Part shown: piece after piece, positions 21,676-33,250 of the stretch
Layout of the letters: the number at the start of each line of letters is the position of its first letter
How positions within the stretch are numbered: the first letter of the stretch is position 1
NCBI GenBank assembly: GCA_021521415.1
Contig: JAIQDT010000833.1
Span: 620,001 to 684,000 of the forward strand
DNA: 64,000 nt
Direction of reading: 5' to 3'
Origin: Bidens hawaiensis
Taxonomy: Eukaryota > Streptophyta > Magnoliopsida > Asterales > Asteraceae
Translations under genes and position numbers: made by a program
The notes under the pieces: generated by a model
The model's input: only the letters and a program-made list of their open reading frames with translations
The model's database searches: none
What the model was told of the DNA's origin: nothing

Positions 21676-23669
21676 TGCCCCGTTCCCGGTAACCCTACTT
21701 TGGTGTTGGATTTACTCATAAATACAGTTCTAAAATCAGAGTTAATTAAAAACTTTCGCGGAATAATTTAAAACTTCATACATCACATTACAAAACATTC
21801 ATTCTTGTCTTAACATACAAATCGTGATTAATTAAATCAATCTTGACACTTCTTCGTAGATGCCAATCTCTTCTGTCCATGCCATGTGTCCCTCCTCAAG
21901 CCAGCTGCCTCAATCTATTTGCCTGCGTGCATACTAAAAGTCAGCTACGCTGAGTGAGTTCTAGTTAATCATTTAACACACAATACATTCATATCCTTAC
22001 TCATACACATCCGAAGATACGTATTCATACCTTATTTACTCTTACTTCTTTCATACAAACTTTATATATATGCACACGCGCTTACATACTTTCTTTCGTA
22101 AGGCCTTGTGATTTACCATAGGCTATTCTATCTCTACCGTCACATATATTATTAGGGTCTGGTCCCTTCTGTCTCAAATATTATCAGGGTCTGGTCCCTT
22201 CTGTCTCAGATATTATCAGGGTCTGGTCCCTTCTATCTCAGATATTATTACGGTATGGTCCCTTTGTCTCCAATAACCATACCTGTCACGTCACTCGATC
22301 ATACATTCATTTTCATTCATGCATACTATACATATCTTCTGGTCATGTGTATACGTATATGTACATATTCATTCGTATAAACATTCCATAATAACATTCA
22401 ATACTTAGTCATACATATAACATACACATATCATACACTTACCACTTAAGTTAAGTGTATTAACAACTATCACAAAGGAGTATGCACACAGTCCCAAAAA
22501 CATAACGGATAAAGGGGCTAGAAACTCACTGAAGTCGGTTTCTCTCGCCGTTAATAGTAATGCCCTTATTTAGTTGTGCACGGCTAACTGTAATACGCAT
22601 TACGAGTGTCAAATATCCATTACTACTACTGCTTATATCTAAGTCAAAGACACCCTCAACTAACGGGGGTCCGGGGGCAGCGCCCCTGGTAGCGGGGTCT
22701 AGGGGCGGCAGCCCCTAGCAGGGTCTAAGGGGCAGAGCCCCTGGCTGGGGTTGAGCTACCAGGTCAGCTCGGAAAAATTTTATTTTCATTAACAGTCCTT
22801 TAACAAAAAAATGCATCAGAAAATGAATTTTATAAAATTTCGCATGGAAGAATTTCGCTTCGCATGAAACTGTTTCGCTTCGCATAGAAGTGTTTCGCTT
22901 CGCATGAAAACTGTTTCGCTTCGTATGAAAACTGTTTCGCTTCGCATGGAAGCGTCTCGCTTCGCATGGAACTGTTTCGCTTCGCATGGAAGTGTTTCGC
23001 TTCACATGAAACTGTTTCGCTTCGCGTGGTCATGCGATGCGAAATTATTGATTTTGCTTCGCATGGCTGTGCGATGCGAAATTCCTGCCTTTCGTCGTTT
23101 TTACTATTTTAAAGCCATCTTTCGATACATTCTGACCCCATGCACCTGATCCTGAACCCATATCCCTCATAACCCAACGCCACCTTCTCATCTTAAAGTG
23201 CACCCAAGAGGTTATAACTTACCAAGTTTATATTTTTCTTAAATTTTACAACCCGATCTATCATTATATCTGTTTGCATGACGATTTTAACCATAAAACT
23301 TAACCATTTAAACCGAAACCCACTTTTTGCTTTGGGTTCGAGTTCAGATCTGGACAATACGTAGATCTGGACGTGATTCTTGTTGCTTGACGATGTTAAA
23401 TACGAGATTCCACCCTTCTTTGGCTTGGATTTTAAATCCGAGTGCTAGAGAGAAAGTATGTGTGTGTTTCTTGAGTGTGTGTGTGTTTGGATGAGAAAGG
23501 AAAAGAAAAGGAAGACGTGGTTGGGTTATATATATAGAGGGGGTTTCATGGGTCCCACCACCCATTCCCAATTTCCTACTTCCCAAACACTTAACACAAG
23601 ACTACTTTAACGACACACAAATATTAACAAAACTTTCTGTTATTTATTTAACAAAAGTTGGATGTTACA
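21671..23669 (-). mobile_element. Solo LTR, family 1, nested in gypsy pol
   Basis: It begins TGTAATGCCCCG and ends TTGGATGTTACA, with a perfect TSD CTTAA (21666-21670 and 23670-23674). It is homologous along its length to the solo LTR at 511-2500, with the same minisatellite, GC-rich hairpins, TTTCGCTTCGCATG array and TATA position. LTR plus one TSD copy is 2004 bp, a multiple of three, so host frames on the two sides stay in register by chance. It splits protease from reverse transcriptase. Confidence 0.93.
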
Positions 23670-26586
23670 CTTAATCTCGATTATTAAAGCTAATAAATGT
23701 CTACGTAAAGGATGTTTAGGATTCATGGTGTATGTAACGGAAGAACCTAAAGAAAAGAAATTAGAAGACGTATCAATTGTCTCAGAATTTCCTGATGTTT
23801 TCCCAGAAGAATTACCGGGAATACCACTGGAGCGTGATGTTGAATTTAGAATAGACTTAGTACCTGGAACCGCTCTAATAGCTAAGTCCCCGTATAGACT
23901 AGCTCCAACGGAAATGAAAGAATTAAAGAAACAGTTAGATGAACTGTTAGAGAAATGATTTATAAGACCGAGTTCTTCACCTTGGGGAGCTCCGATCTTA
24001 TTTGTGAAAAAGAAGGATGGTTCGATGAGAATATGCATCGATTATCGTGAGTTGAATAAAGTAACAATCAAGAACAAATACCCGCTCCCAAGAATCGATG
24101 ATTTGTTTGATCAACTACAAGGAGAAAGTTGTTTTTCAAAAATCGATTTACGTTCAGGTTATCATCAATTAAAAGTCCAAGAAGAAGATATTCCAAAGAC
24201 TGCATTTAGAACCAGATATGGACATTTTGAATTCACTGTTATGCCATTTGGACTTACAAATGCTCCCGCAGCATTCATGGACATGATGAACAGAATTTGT
24301 AAGCCCTATTTAGATAAATTTGCAATCGTATTCATCGACGATATACTTATTTATTCTAAATCGGAAGAGGATTATAAGGTTCATCTCAGGATTTTGCTTG
24401 AACTACTTCGGAATGAGAAATTGTATGCTAAGTTTTCTAAGTGTGAATTTTGGTTACATGAGGTACAATTTCTTCGTCATGTTATTAATGCAAATGGAAT
24501 CCAAATAGATCTCGCCAAGATTGAAGCGATACCTAAATGGGAGACTCCTAGATCGCCAACTGAAGTTCGAAATTTTCTAGGTTTGGCTGGATACTATAGA
24601 AGATTTATCGAAAATTTCTCCCGTATAGCAGTTCCCTTAACTTCTTTAACTCGGAAGAATGTTAAGTATGAATGGGGAACCAAACAACAAGAAGCATTTG
24701 ACTTACTTAAACAAAAGCTTACTAATGCACCTATACTGGCCTTGCCAGAAGGTACAGAAGATTTTGTTGTATTTAGTGATGCATCTCATGCAGGTATGGG
24801 TTGTGTACTAAAGCAACGAAACAAAGTAATAGATTATGCTTCTCGACAATTAAAAGTACATGAAAAGAATTATACAACTCATGATTTGGAGTTAGGTGCC
24901 ATAATATTCGCCTTGAAGTTATGGAGACACTATTTATATGGAGTAAAGTTTATCGTGTACACTGATCATAAAAGTTTAAAACACATCTTTGATCAAAAGG
25001 AACTTAACATGCGTCAAAGAAGATGGATGGAAACCCTAAATGACTATGATTGTGAAATCATCTATCATGAAGGAAAAACAAATGTAGTAGCTGACGCATT
25101 GAGTCGTAAAGAACATGAAAAACCCAAGAGAGTTAGAGCCTTAAGACTGGAACTACAAATAGATTTAATTGCACAAATCAAGGAGGCTCAAAAGAAAGCA
25201 GTAGAAGAAAACCAAATCTCTGAAGAAAAATGGAATGGTACAATCGACTCTTTAGTTAAAGGAGATAATGAGATACTCAGACTTGGAACTAGAATCTGGG
25301 TACCAAAGATTGAGGATTTATGTGAAAGGATTATGAATGAAGCTCATCGATCAAAGTATATGATGCATCCCGGTAGTGATAAAATGTATCAAAATCTTAA
25401 ACCAAACTACTGGTGAAACGGGATGAAAAAAGATATTGCTTTGTTCGTAGCCAATTGTTTAACATGTTTGCAAGTTAAGGCTGAGCATCAGAAACCTTTA
25501 GGGTTGCTACAACAACCTGAATTACCTGTATGGAAATGGGAGATGATAACAATGGATTTTATTACAAAACTCCCTAAGACTACCCGACAACATAATGCTA
25601 TTTGGGTCGTAATTGATAGGTTAACCAAGTCTGCTCATTTCATACCTATCAATGAATCTTACTCGATGGATAGATTTGCATGAATATACGTGAACAACAT
25701 AGTATCATTACATGGTGTGCCATTATCTATCATATTTGATCGGGATAGTAAATTTACTTCACATTTTTGGAAAAGTTTCCAACAAGCGTTAGGAACTCAA
25801 GTGAATCTTAGCACTGCTTATCATCCTCAAACTGATAGGCAGTGAGAGAACAATTCAAACTCTTGAAGATATGCTCCGAGCTTGTGTGATTGATTTAGGA
25901 GGAAGTTGGGATGATTATCTTCCTTTGATGGAATTCTCGTATAATAATAGCTATCACACGAGTATTCAAGCCGCACCTTTTGAAGCATTATATGGGCGGA
26001 AATGTAGAACTCCGGTGTGTTGGTCTGAAACTGGAGATAATCAAATGTCTGGACTGAGATAGTCCAAGAAACAACAGATAAGATATTACAAATCCGTGAA
26101 CGACTTAAGACGGCAAGAGACCGACAAAAGAATTATGCTGATGTACGCCGTAAACCGTTAGAATTTCATGTAGACGATAAAGTTTTATTAAAAGTTTCAC
26201 CCTGGAAAGGTGTTATACGATTCGGCAAGAAAGGAAAACTAAGTCCGCGTTTTGTTGGACCATTTGAAGTGTTAGAACGAATCGATATTGTTGCTTATCG
26301 CTTTCGACTGCCAGAAGAGATGAAAGGAATACATGATGTATTTCATGTTTCTAACTTACGAAAGTGTCTAGCTGACGAAACTTTAGCTATGCCTTTAAAG
26401 GATGTTGAAATCAATGAGAATCTAAAATTTGTAGAACAATCTCTACAAGTTGAAGATTTCCAAGTAAAGAGACTTAAACAACGAAAGCTGAAATTAGTGA
26501 AGATAAGATGGAACTCCCGAAGAGGACCAGAATTTACTTGGGAATTAGAATCGGAAATGAGAAAGAAGTATCCACATCTGTTCTAG
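23670..26586 (+). pseudogene. Gypsy pol: RT, RNase H, integrase, chromodomain-like tail
   Basis: The RT spans about 23780-24600, with [24 protein letters not shown] and the catalytic [12 protein letters not shown] (about 24330). RNase H has [13 protein letters not shown] (about 24775), and YTDHKSL and ADALSRK follow near 24960-25110. The integrase spans about 25320-26250: an H...H-C-x2-C zinc region, TMDFITKLP with the first Asp (about 25550), DRDSKF with the second Asp (about 25740), and a later Glu in the segment after 25850. The tail at 26420-26585 (RWNSRRGPEFTWELE...YPHLF) resembles the chromodomain-like ends of Tekay/Del elements. Stops: TGA 23956, TGA 25414, TGA 25681. A frameshift near 25842 is reversed near 26055. 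It cannot make a working polyprotein. Confidence 0.92.
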
Positions 26587-26611
26587 CGAATCTCGAGGAC
26601 GAGATTCATTC

Positions 26612-26625
26612 CAAGGTAGGGAGGA
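26612..26625 (+). promoter_or_regulatory. Polypurine tract of gypsy element
   Basis: CAAGGTAGGGAGGA immediately precedes the 3' LTR, as expected for the plus-strand primer. Confidence 0.8.
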
Positions 26626-28657
26626 TGTAACACCCACAAAGTTTAGGTCCAATTTTGACAAATTTATAAAGATAAATGACCAAAAATTAATTATGAGAAA
26701 GATAATGGAAAAAAGTTTGATAAAGAAAAGAAACCATATTATGTTAAGGGACTAAGTAAGGAAACTCCATCCTACATGGAAAGTGGGAAAGAAATAAAAA
26801 CACTTTATAAGGAAGGAGTTTTCCATGGTAATGTTCTTATGGGGCTAACCACTCTCACTAGTCCTAGCGGAGGGTGCTCGACGCGCACAGACTCGGACTC
26901 GGACACGGACTCGGACTCGGGCGATGGGCGTAATGTGGCGTTTTGATAGCGCACTTCGCACGATCGCATCGTCGCGAGCCGCATTAGGGCCGCTTTAGTA
27001 TTTTTGAACTATGGAAGATCGACCAAGAAGTAACAAGATACTAAAGTTCAAGGACTAAAAATAAAAATTCTGATTTCCAAACCCATCGCGCTACGCGACG
27101 GGTATATAGACTAGATCATCACGCTACGCGATGCAGTTTCCCATGAGTTTAGAAAAAGGGGCGTCGCGCTAAGCGATGGTCTAGAAGGAATGGGGTATCG
27201 TGCTACGCGATGACCCGGTTAAGTAACCGGATCAACCACGTGTCAACATGTGGCAAGGTCTTGTGAATTGCGACATCGCGCTACGCGACGGTTCCCAAAA
27301 CTTTGCCTATAAAAGGGGGCTACGGGTTTGAAGCATTCTCATCCCAAAAACACCTTTCTTTACACAAACATAACCTTGGGGAACGTGCCCGACCATTGTG
27401 AAGTTCCGTGGTCCCGATTTCTCGTAAAACGTGTATGAATTGAAGTTCTGACGCTTCGTCTAGTGATTAAGCGAGTTTAAAACAAGGTTCTGACGGTTTA
27501 AGTAGAAGTGCTACTTGAACAAGGCTTAGACAAATCAAAATACCCGCGTAAGGTAGGGATTCTGCTTAAGTTATTATTATTTTATATAGCTTAGACCCTA
27601 GTCAAGGGTATAGTCTATACCTTGATCAAGTAAGTAAGTGAAATATAAGCTTTCATAAGATAAGATTATTGATGAAATGTTGCCTTTATTTTTATAAAGA
27701 TATTACTTATGAAAGAAGAAACTTGATATATACGTTTCTTCATGATGAAGAAACGTATCATATAAATGTTTTACAAAATGAAATGAATATCAAGGTAAAG
27801 GCTATACAAATAGACTTAAAGTCTATAGCTAGATTGTAGATCTAGTTATTTATAGAGTGTTATTCTCGTACTATAGGTCTGAGATAAAGATCAGACATCT
27901 ATTGGTGAGAAATCTTGAAATCAACAAAAGGTGAATACGTCCAAACCTTTTTATAGTGTGAAATGTTTTATGACGTGAATACGTCTATGTACTGTATATT
28001 TTGAAAAGATATTTACTCTTTGAAACTATGGACTGTTATCCATATGTAAAAGAGTTATGGAAATATTTGCATGAGGATTGGTTCAAATCCTCTAAAACTT
28101 TTTAATACAACGTAGTACTAAACACTCAGGCTAAAATACACATGTGTCTGGATCCTTACATATATGTACTGTAGTGGGCACACTACAGACGTACTGACCA
28201 TGAGGCAAGTGACTGTCTCTAGGGTGAGTGATGTCCGATTATATTGTTTGTGCGTATGTTTAGTTCCGATGAGATGGGATTTAGACCCACTGAGTCGTTG
28301 AACACTATTGGTGTTGTGTCATTATGAATTGTGAAAATGTTTTATTGAGTCAGCGTATTCACCAGCATATAGCTGACGTATTTTGAAACTATTTTCAGGT
28401 AATCAGGAGTAAGGAATAGTGATGGATATGCCAGTGAAGATAGAAGAACACCAGGCATAGTTTACAGCTGGTGCCTGGTGGCTCACCAAATTTTGTATTG
28501 AGGCGTGTTTTTAAACAAGTAAAACATGGGTATTCAATTCCCTATGTTATGAAAGTAAATATTTTAAAATAATATTTTCCGCTGCAAACTTTGATAAATT
28601 GACAAAAGTGGTACCAACTGCGGGTCACACGCCTAGGCCCGAAGGCGGGGTGTGACA
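26626..28657 (+). repeat. 3' LTR of gypsy element
   Basis: Same structure as the 5' LTR: ACTCGG/ACACGG run at about 26885-26920, palindromes at 27085-27295, TATAAAA at 27308, end GGGTGTGACA at 28657. Confidence 0.93.
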
Positions 28658-29043
28658 GCGACTTTCTTATATTTAGGTTACAACACTCTTCAAATTTGGA
28701 GAGCCTCGATGCCCCACTCTGGCCAGACTATGTTGTCTTAACCGGGTCCACGCTGGCTTCAGAATTTGGCTTGGGCGTTCCCCCGGGAAACCATACTGCC
28801 GGTAGCCACTTGACAGCCGTTGTGCCACCACAAGAGCAGAACTCTCTGGCGTAACACACGGTGAGACGAAAACCCGGGTGGGCTCAGAACTCGAACTGAC
28901 AACCTTTGCATAAGGCCTAGCTCTAATCCATCATTGCCAATATCCACCAAAATATGACACAAGTGGGATTCGAACTTAAGTTTCTACTGGAGAACCCAAG
29001 CACTCTTACTATTAGGCCACAATTGGGGATACTCAATAAACTT

Positions 29044-31214
29044 ACTAATGGGCAATGGCCTACTAATCATATTTTCTTTTTTAATTGTTTCGTCTTTTTT
29101 TTTCCTGAATCATACCAGTAACAATCCTACATAATTGTTAATTATTATTTATTAACGTGTTTAGTGTTCTCCATATAATGAAAGGAGTTAGAGATCGGAT
29201 GCCTCGTTTTATAGTGTCTTATAATATAACTGTTTCAAGTATTATTGGTATATCCATAATCTATATAAACCAAAACCCTAAAATCCTATGTGTCGCGATG
29301 TGGTCGTTCCCTCCTTTTATGGAAGCCACCAGATTGCTTAATTTTTAAATGGAGACCTCTCATTGATTTAACCCAAATTCATGGGTATGGGTCTTACCAA
29401 ATCCAGATAGCTCTTAAACGGGTTATAACATCTCATTAAATTAAAAATTAATCTTACCAATTATTTGATGTGAAAATCCTATAAAATAGGGATATACTAA
29501 AATTTAATATCCAATTTAAAAAGAAAAAGATATTATTTATAATTAATAAACGATTTTATAGTAAAAAAACATAAGCGGGTCATGGGTCACCAAATCCAGA
29601 TAACTTTTAAACGGGTTATAACATATCATTTATTTATGAAACTCTTTCATCATCAAACCATAAGTATATTATTAACTTTCTTACAATAAAGAAAATTAAA
29701 ATCCCAAAAATAAATATTAAAAAATGAAAAATGTAAAACAACCATTCTCTCAAGCTCTCAGATTGTTTTATTTGTAAATGAAGGTTTCTCACGCATTTGA
29801 GCCGAATTCACGTGTAAAGGTCTCACCAAACCCAGATAGCTCTTAAACAGGTTATAACATTTCATTATATTAAAAATTAATCTCATAAAATATTTAATAT
29901 GAAAATCCTATAAAACAGGGATATACTAAAAATTAATATCCTATTTTATTTAAAAAAAGATATTATTTATAATTAAGAAATAATTTTATAATAAAGAAAA
30001 TAAACGGGTAATGAGTATCACTAAACCCAGATAGCTTTTAAACCGGATTATAATATATAATCTATTTGTGAAACCATTTAATCATCAAACCTCAAGTATA
30101 TTAATTATTAACTTTCTTACAATAAATAAAATTAAAATCCAAATAGACATATATAAATATTAAAAACAAAAATGTAAAACAAACCACGTAATACGGCGGA
30201 TAAAATCTACATGCTATCCTGTATGACGAAGAATTTAATTTCATTTCCGTGTCCTTATACGAAGCGACAAAATAGCAAGTTACAAAACATTGCTTGCGCC
30301 ATTAATAATACGATATAACACTTTTAATTCCAGCACGTATTTCACCCAATGAGTAAATATCTTCTTAGCAGTATTCCCTCCACATCAATCGGCAGTAACA
30401 TTTCCTTCAATATATTATTAAACAAAACGTTATCTTACTCCCGCCATCGTATCTTTAGATGCATTTTCTATCGATATATGTTTACCATAAAGTTTAACTC
30501 TTAAAAAAACTTGTGTTTATTTGGTTATCCATATAATCATCTTTACACCAAGCAAGTTGTTTATTCCCGCCGTGTACTCTTTAATGATGTGTCCTCTTTT
30601 GCTTCAACCCCATAATCGTTATTCTTTGACTAAGTTGTTTCTTCCTTCGATATTTATCATATATCTCAAAATCTTCTTAAGTTGGCCCCATCCTGTATGC
30701 TATTATCACGATCTTTAACATATTATATTGGTTAATAAACACAATACTATATCAATTTCAATTGATTTGATTCATCTTTTATATCGTCATAATCCTAAAT
30801 AAAAAGTTATAATTAATTTAAAACCCAAAACCAAATCCTTAAATTTTGGTTTGATTCAAATATATTGAGTAAAGCCACATATTGTGGGTTTGATGTAACA
30901 ATGACTTATGGACTTTTTAAAGATGCAAAAAGCACCTACTTCTTTTGAGAGTAAGGTATATTATTTGCGGGCCATTAGTGGCACGTGCCAGAATTTGACA
31001 AGGACTGTCCCATGTGATAGGTATTAAAGTGTGGACAATGACACTCACCACATATAACACACATCCTACTATATTTGGAGCCAAATAAAATTATGTTTTG
31101 ACCAATTAGAATCGCTTTTCCTTTTCTTTTTATAAAGTAGGAGGCAAATCCAAGTATGTATTTGAAAGGGTAATTGCTTTATTTAAAAGGGACATGAAAT
31201 TTACCACTTAAGTT
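29044..31214. other. AT-rich spacer, no gene seen
   Basis: No credible frame is present. The first half holds a tandem segmental duplication (29370-30180); the rest is plain AT-rich sequence. Confidence 0.5.
29370..30180. repeat. Diverged tandem duplication, about 430-bp period
   Basis: The block from CCAGATAGCTCTTAAAC through GGGATATACTAA to ACTTTCTTACAATAAA occurs near 29403-29700 and again near 29832-30130. Within each unit the CCAGATA-CTTTTAAAC motif recurs, hinting at an older inner duplication. Confidence 0.75.
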
Positions 31215-31254
31215 GTAGGTTCGTTTACGTTTGAAAAAAAAAAAATTTACCACT

Positions 31255-32120
31255 AGTTTTTACTAAACTAGTGTAGTTGACAAAATTATTTACCAAAGTA
31301 GTATACTTTGAAACTTAATTACTAAAATGAGTATTTTAATGGGACCCACCACCCACTTTATTTTCTTGCCTCTAAACCCATTTTTCCTCTCTCTATCTTG
31401 ACCACCACCAACGCCGATTAAATAATCCTGCGACCACCAATAATCTTCCCCCGGTTACCATACTCTGTTAGCCACCGTCAGTCCGTCACCGAAGTTCTCC
31501 AAACAAGTAACTATCTTGATCTACGTATTTGTATTATACTTGTTTGGATAATTAACAGGTAACTATCTCGATCTACGTTTTAAAAGTACGTTTTCGTATG
31601 CCAGTGGTCTTATCCGTGATTCCAAGATCTCACCAAACTGCTCAAAGTAAGTTTTCATGGTATCTTTTTGTGTCTCCCAAGCCAACCCACCAACAAAGGC
31701 TTTTCTGTAAGTTGTGTCACCAAACTGACCGGCTGTGTAGTTAGAGGTAGGTGTCACCACCACCGGAGTCATGGTTGGTGTGTGGTTTTTGTTAAATCTT
31801 GTGGATGTTGGTATGAGTGATTTGAATGAAGCTAGCTAGTTAGGTGTGGTTAATGAAAACGGAAAAGAAAGCGCGCGGAAAGAAAGTGATGGTGTTAATG
31901 ATGAAGCAGACAATTGGGTCAGAAATCCAGCTATTAAACAAACTAAAATATGTTAATGATCGGAGTTGGGGATGGTCAAGGTAGAGAGAGGGAAAATGGG
32001 TTTAGGGAAGAAGATGAAGTGGGTGGTGGGTCCCACTAAAATACCCATTTTGGTAATTAAGTTTTAAAGTACACTATTTTGATCAATAATTTTACCAACT
32101 ACACTAGTTTGTTAAAAACT
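31255..32120. mobile_element. Pack-MULE-like TIR element carrying an RRM gene fragment
   Basis: Inverted repeats of about 165 bp start AGTTTTTACTAAACTAGTG on the left and AGTTTTTAACAAACTAGTG on the reverse strand from 32120. They include GGGACCCACCACCCACTT and a CCTCTCTCTA(T/C)CTTGACCA block. Long TIRs plus a captured gene piece fit a Mutator-like Pack-MULE. A typical 9-bp TSD does not abut the TIRs; the 12-bp direct repeat GTAGGTTCGTTT (31215-31226, 32122-32133) abuts the right end but is about 28 bp from the left. The superfamily is therefore inferred. Confidence 0.65.
31563..31772 (-). pseudogene. Captured 5' fragment of an RRM RNA-binding protein gene
   Basis: From ATG 31772 the frame encodes a start like ARP1-type plant RNA-binding proteins. 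It includes the first half of an RRM: the RNP2-like KAFVGGLAWETQKDTM and the helix YFEQFGEILES. It then runs into unrelated residues after a small deletion; the TDKTTG codons continue in another frame. A candidate intron follows, with the near-duplicated ACGTAGATC-AGATAGTTAC (31505-31580). RNP1 and the rest of the RRM are missing, so it cannot bind RNA as an RRM. It lies between the TIRs of the Pack-MULE-like element. Confidence 0.75.
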
Positions 32121-32133
32121 CGTAGGTTCGTTT

Positions 32134-32624
32134 GAAATTTATGATTTTTTAAGAACATCTTACAAGTTGTATTATTGAATTATCTAATATATATGACATG
32201 AAATTCAAAGGTGTAACACATGTTGTGTGGAATGTATGCTATATCTTCGACCATTTTACAAAATACGGAATTTAGATACATGTGATGAGGGTTATTCGAT
32301 TAGGGTGTTGCATAATCTACTTTGCACGATAGTCATGCCAATTCAACATATAAGAGCATTCATTAGTATAATATACATGACTACATCATTGTTACCTCTA
32401 ACAACACTTAATTTTGTTTTATTTTTTCTATTTCTTAGGCACTCACAAAAAATTAGAGTGAATTAGACGAAAATAACAAGTTTTAAAGACCTTAGGGGTG
32501 AAAAAAATGGGTGAAAACGACGAAACCAACCAAGCCACGGAGATGAAAATGACAGTTACTCTAAAATTTATTTGAACAAACATATTGTATAGGTTCTCTA
32601 ATGTTGTAAACATTGGGTCAGGTT
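32134..32624. other. AT-rich spacer, no gene seen
   Basis: No supported frame or repeat. Confidence 0.45.
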
Positions 32625-33250
32625 ATTCTCCAAAAAGGAACAAAAATAAGAAAGATTTGTAGCCATAAAAAAACTTTAAAAAAATAATGAAAAATTAATA
32701 AAAAAATCATAACACAAATTTTAATAAAAAAACGAAAAATGTAAAAACACAAAAATGTTTCCACCGTTTTCCTAGTTCTCAAACAAAAAAAAAATCGAAA
32801 AAGACACAATGTTGAGTGAAAAGATCATTGCGGCCTTTTGTTTGTCATTGTGTTTTGTGCCTATTTTCGTCGTTGATTGTGTCTTTTTTTCCTTGACATT
32901 GTGGCATTATTTATTGATATTGTGTTAAATTACTTAACATTGTGGTATATTTTGTTCGGCGTTGTGTTATATTTTTCGATCTATTGTGTCTTTTTTTTGT
33001 TTATCATTGTGTTGTTTGTTCATTTTCGTCATTGTGTCTTTTTTCTTGGCATTGTGTCTTTTCGTCGGTTTGTTTTTTTTTGTTTTTTTTTTGGAACGAG
33101 AATGACGGGGGAAACATTTTGGTTTTTAATTTTTTTTGTTTTTTTATTTATATATTGAGTTATGATTTTTTATTATTTTTTTGAATTTTTAATGGATTTT
33201 TTTTGTAGCTACAAATATTTCTCACACTTCTCATTTTTGTCTCCCTTTCT
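32625..33250. mobile_element. Fold-back element with GT-rich loop
   Basis: Arms of about 165 bp (32628-32790 and 33085-33240) are inverted repeats: TTTGTAGCCATAAAAAAACT against TTTTTTTTGTAGCTACAAA-type sequence, and AATCATAACACAAATTTTAA against TTATATATTGAGTTATGATT. The loop carries repeated ATTGTGTC. The arms resemble the core of the MITE at 10325-11006, so the two probably share a family. No TSD could be fixed. Confidence 0.55.
32835..33065. repeat. ATTGTGTC-T(n) imperfect tandem repeats
   Basis: About ten copies of CATTGTG(T/G) are separated by T-rich spacers of 10-25 bp in the loop of the fold-back element. The apparent Phe/Leu/Cys-rich frames here come from this composition. Confidence 0.65.

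Larger units (their letters stand above)
17809..28657 (+). mobile_element. Ty3/gypsy chromovirus-type element, full length, defective
   Basis: LTRs of 2046 and 2032 bp begin TGTAACACCC and end GTGTGACA, flanked by 5-bp TSDs GTGAC (17804-17808) and GCGAC (28658-28662) that differ by one transition. The order is LTR, Met-tRNA PBS, gag with two zinc knuckles, protease, RT, RNase H, integrase with a chromodomain-like tail, PPT, LTR. Gag-pol is one frame broken by at least seven stops and a frameshift pair, and it is interrupted by a solo LTR at 21671-23669. Without the nested LTR and one TSD copy the element is about 8.85 kb. Clade assignment (Tekay/Del-like) rests on domain order, LTR length and PBS. 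Confidence 0.93.
17792..29030 (-). mobile_element. SINE-like retroposon split by the gypsy element
   Basis: The 13-bp direct repeat ACTCAATAAACTT lies at 17779-17791 and 29031-29043. Between them, apart from the gypsy insertion, are 17 bp on the left and 373 bp on the right (28658-29030). On the minus strand the insert starts at 29030, contains GTGGCCTAATAGTAAGAG (A-box-like) and GTTCGAATCCC (a strong pol III B box), then a second B-box-like GTTCGAGTTC. It ends in a short poly(A) (17791-17798) next to the TSD. Size, internal promoter, tail and long TSD together fit a tRNA-derived SINE of about 390 bp. The family is not named. Confidence 0.7.

Noticed and set aside
32877..33184. Phe/Leu/Cys-rich membrane-like frames
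   Set aside because: Produced by T-rich ATTGTGTC repeats in the fold-back loop; no start context and no conservation expected.
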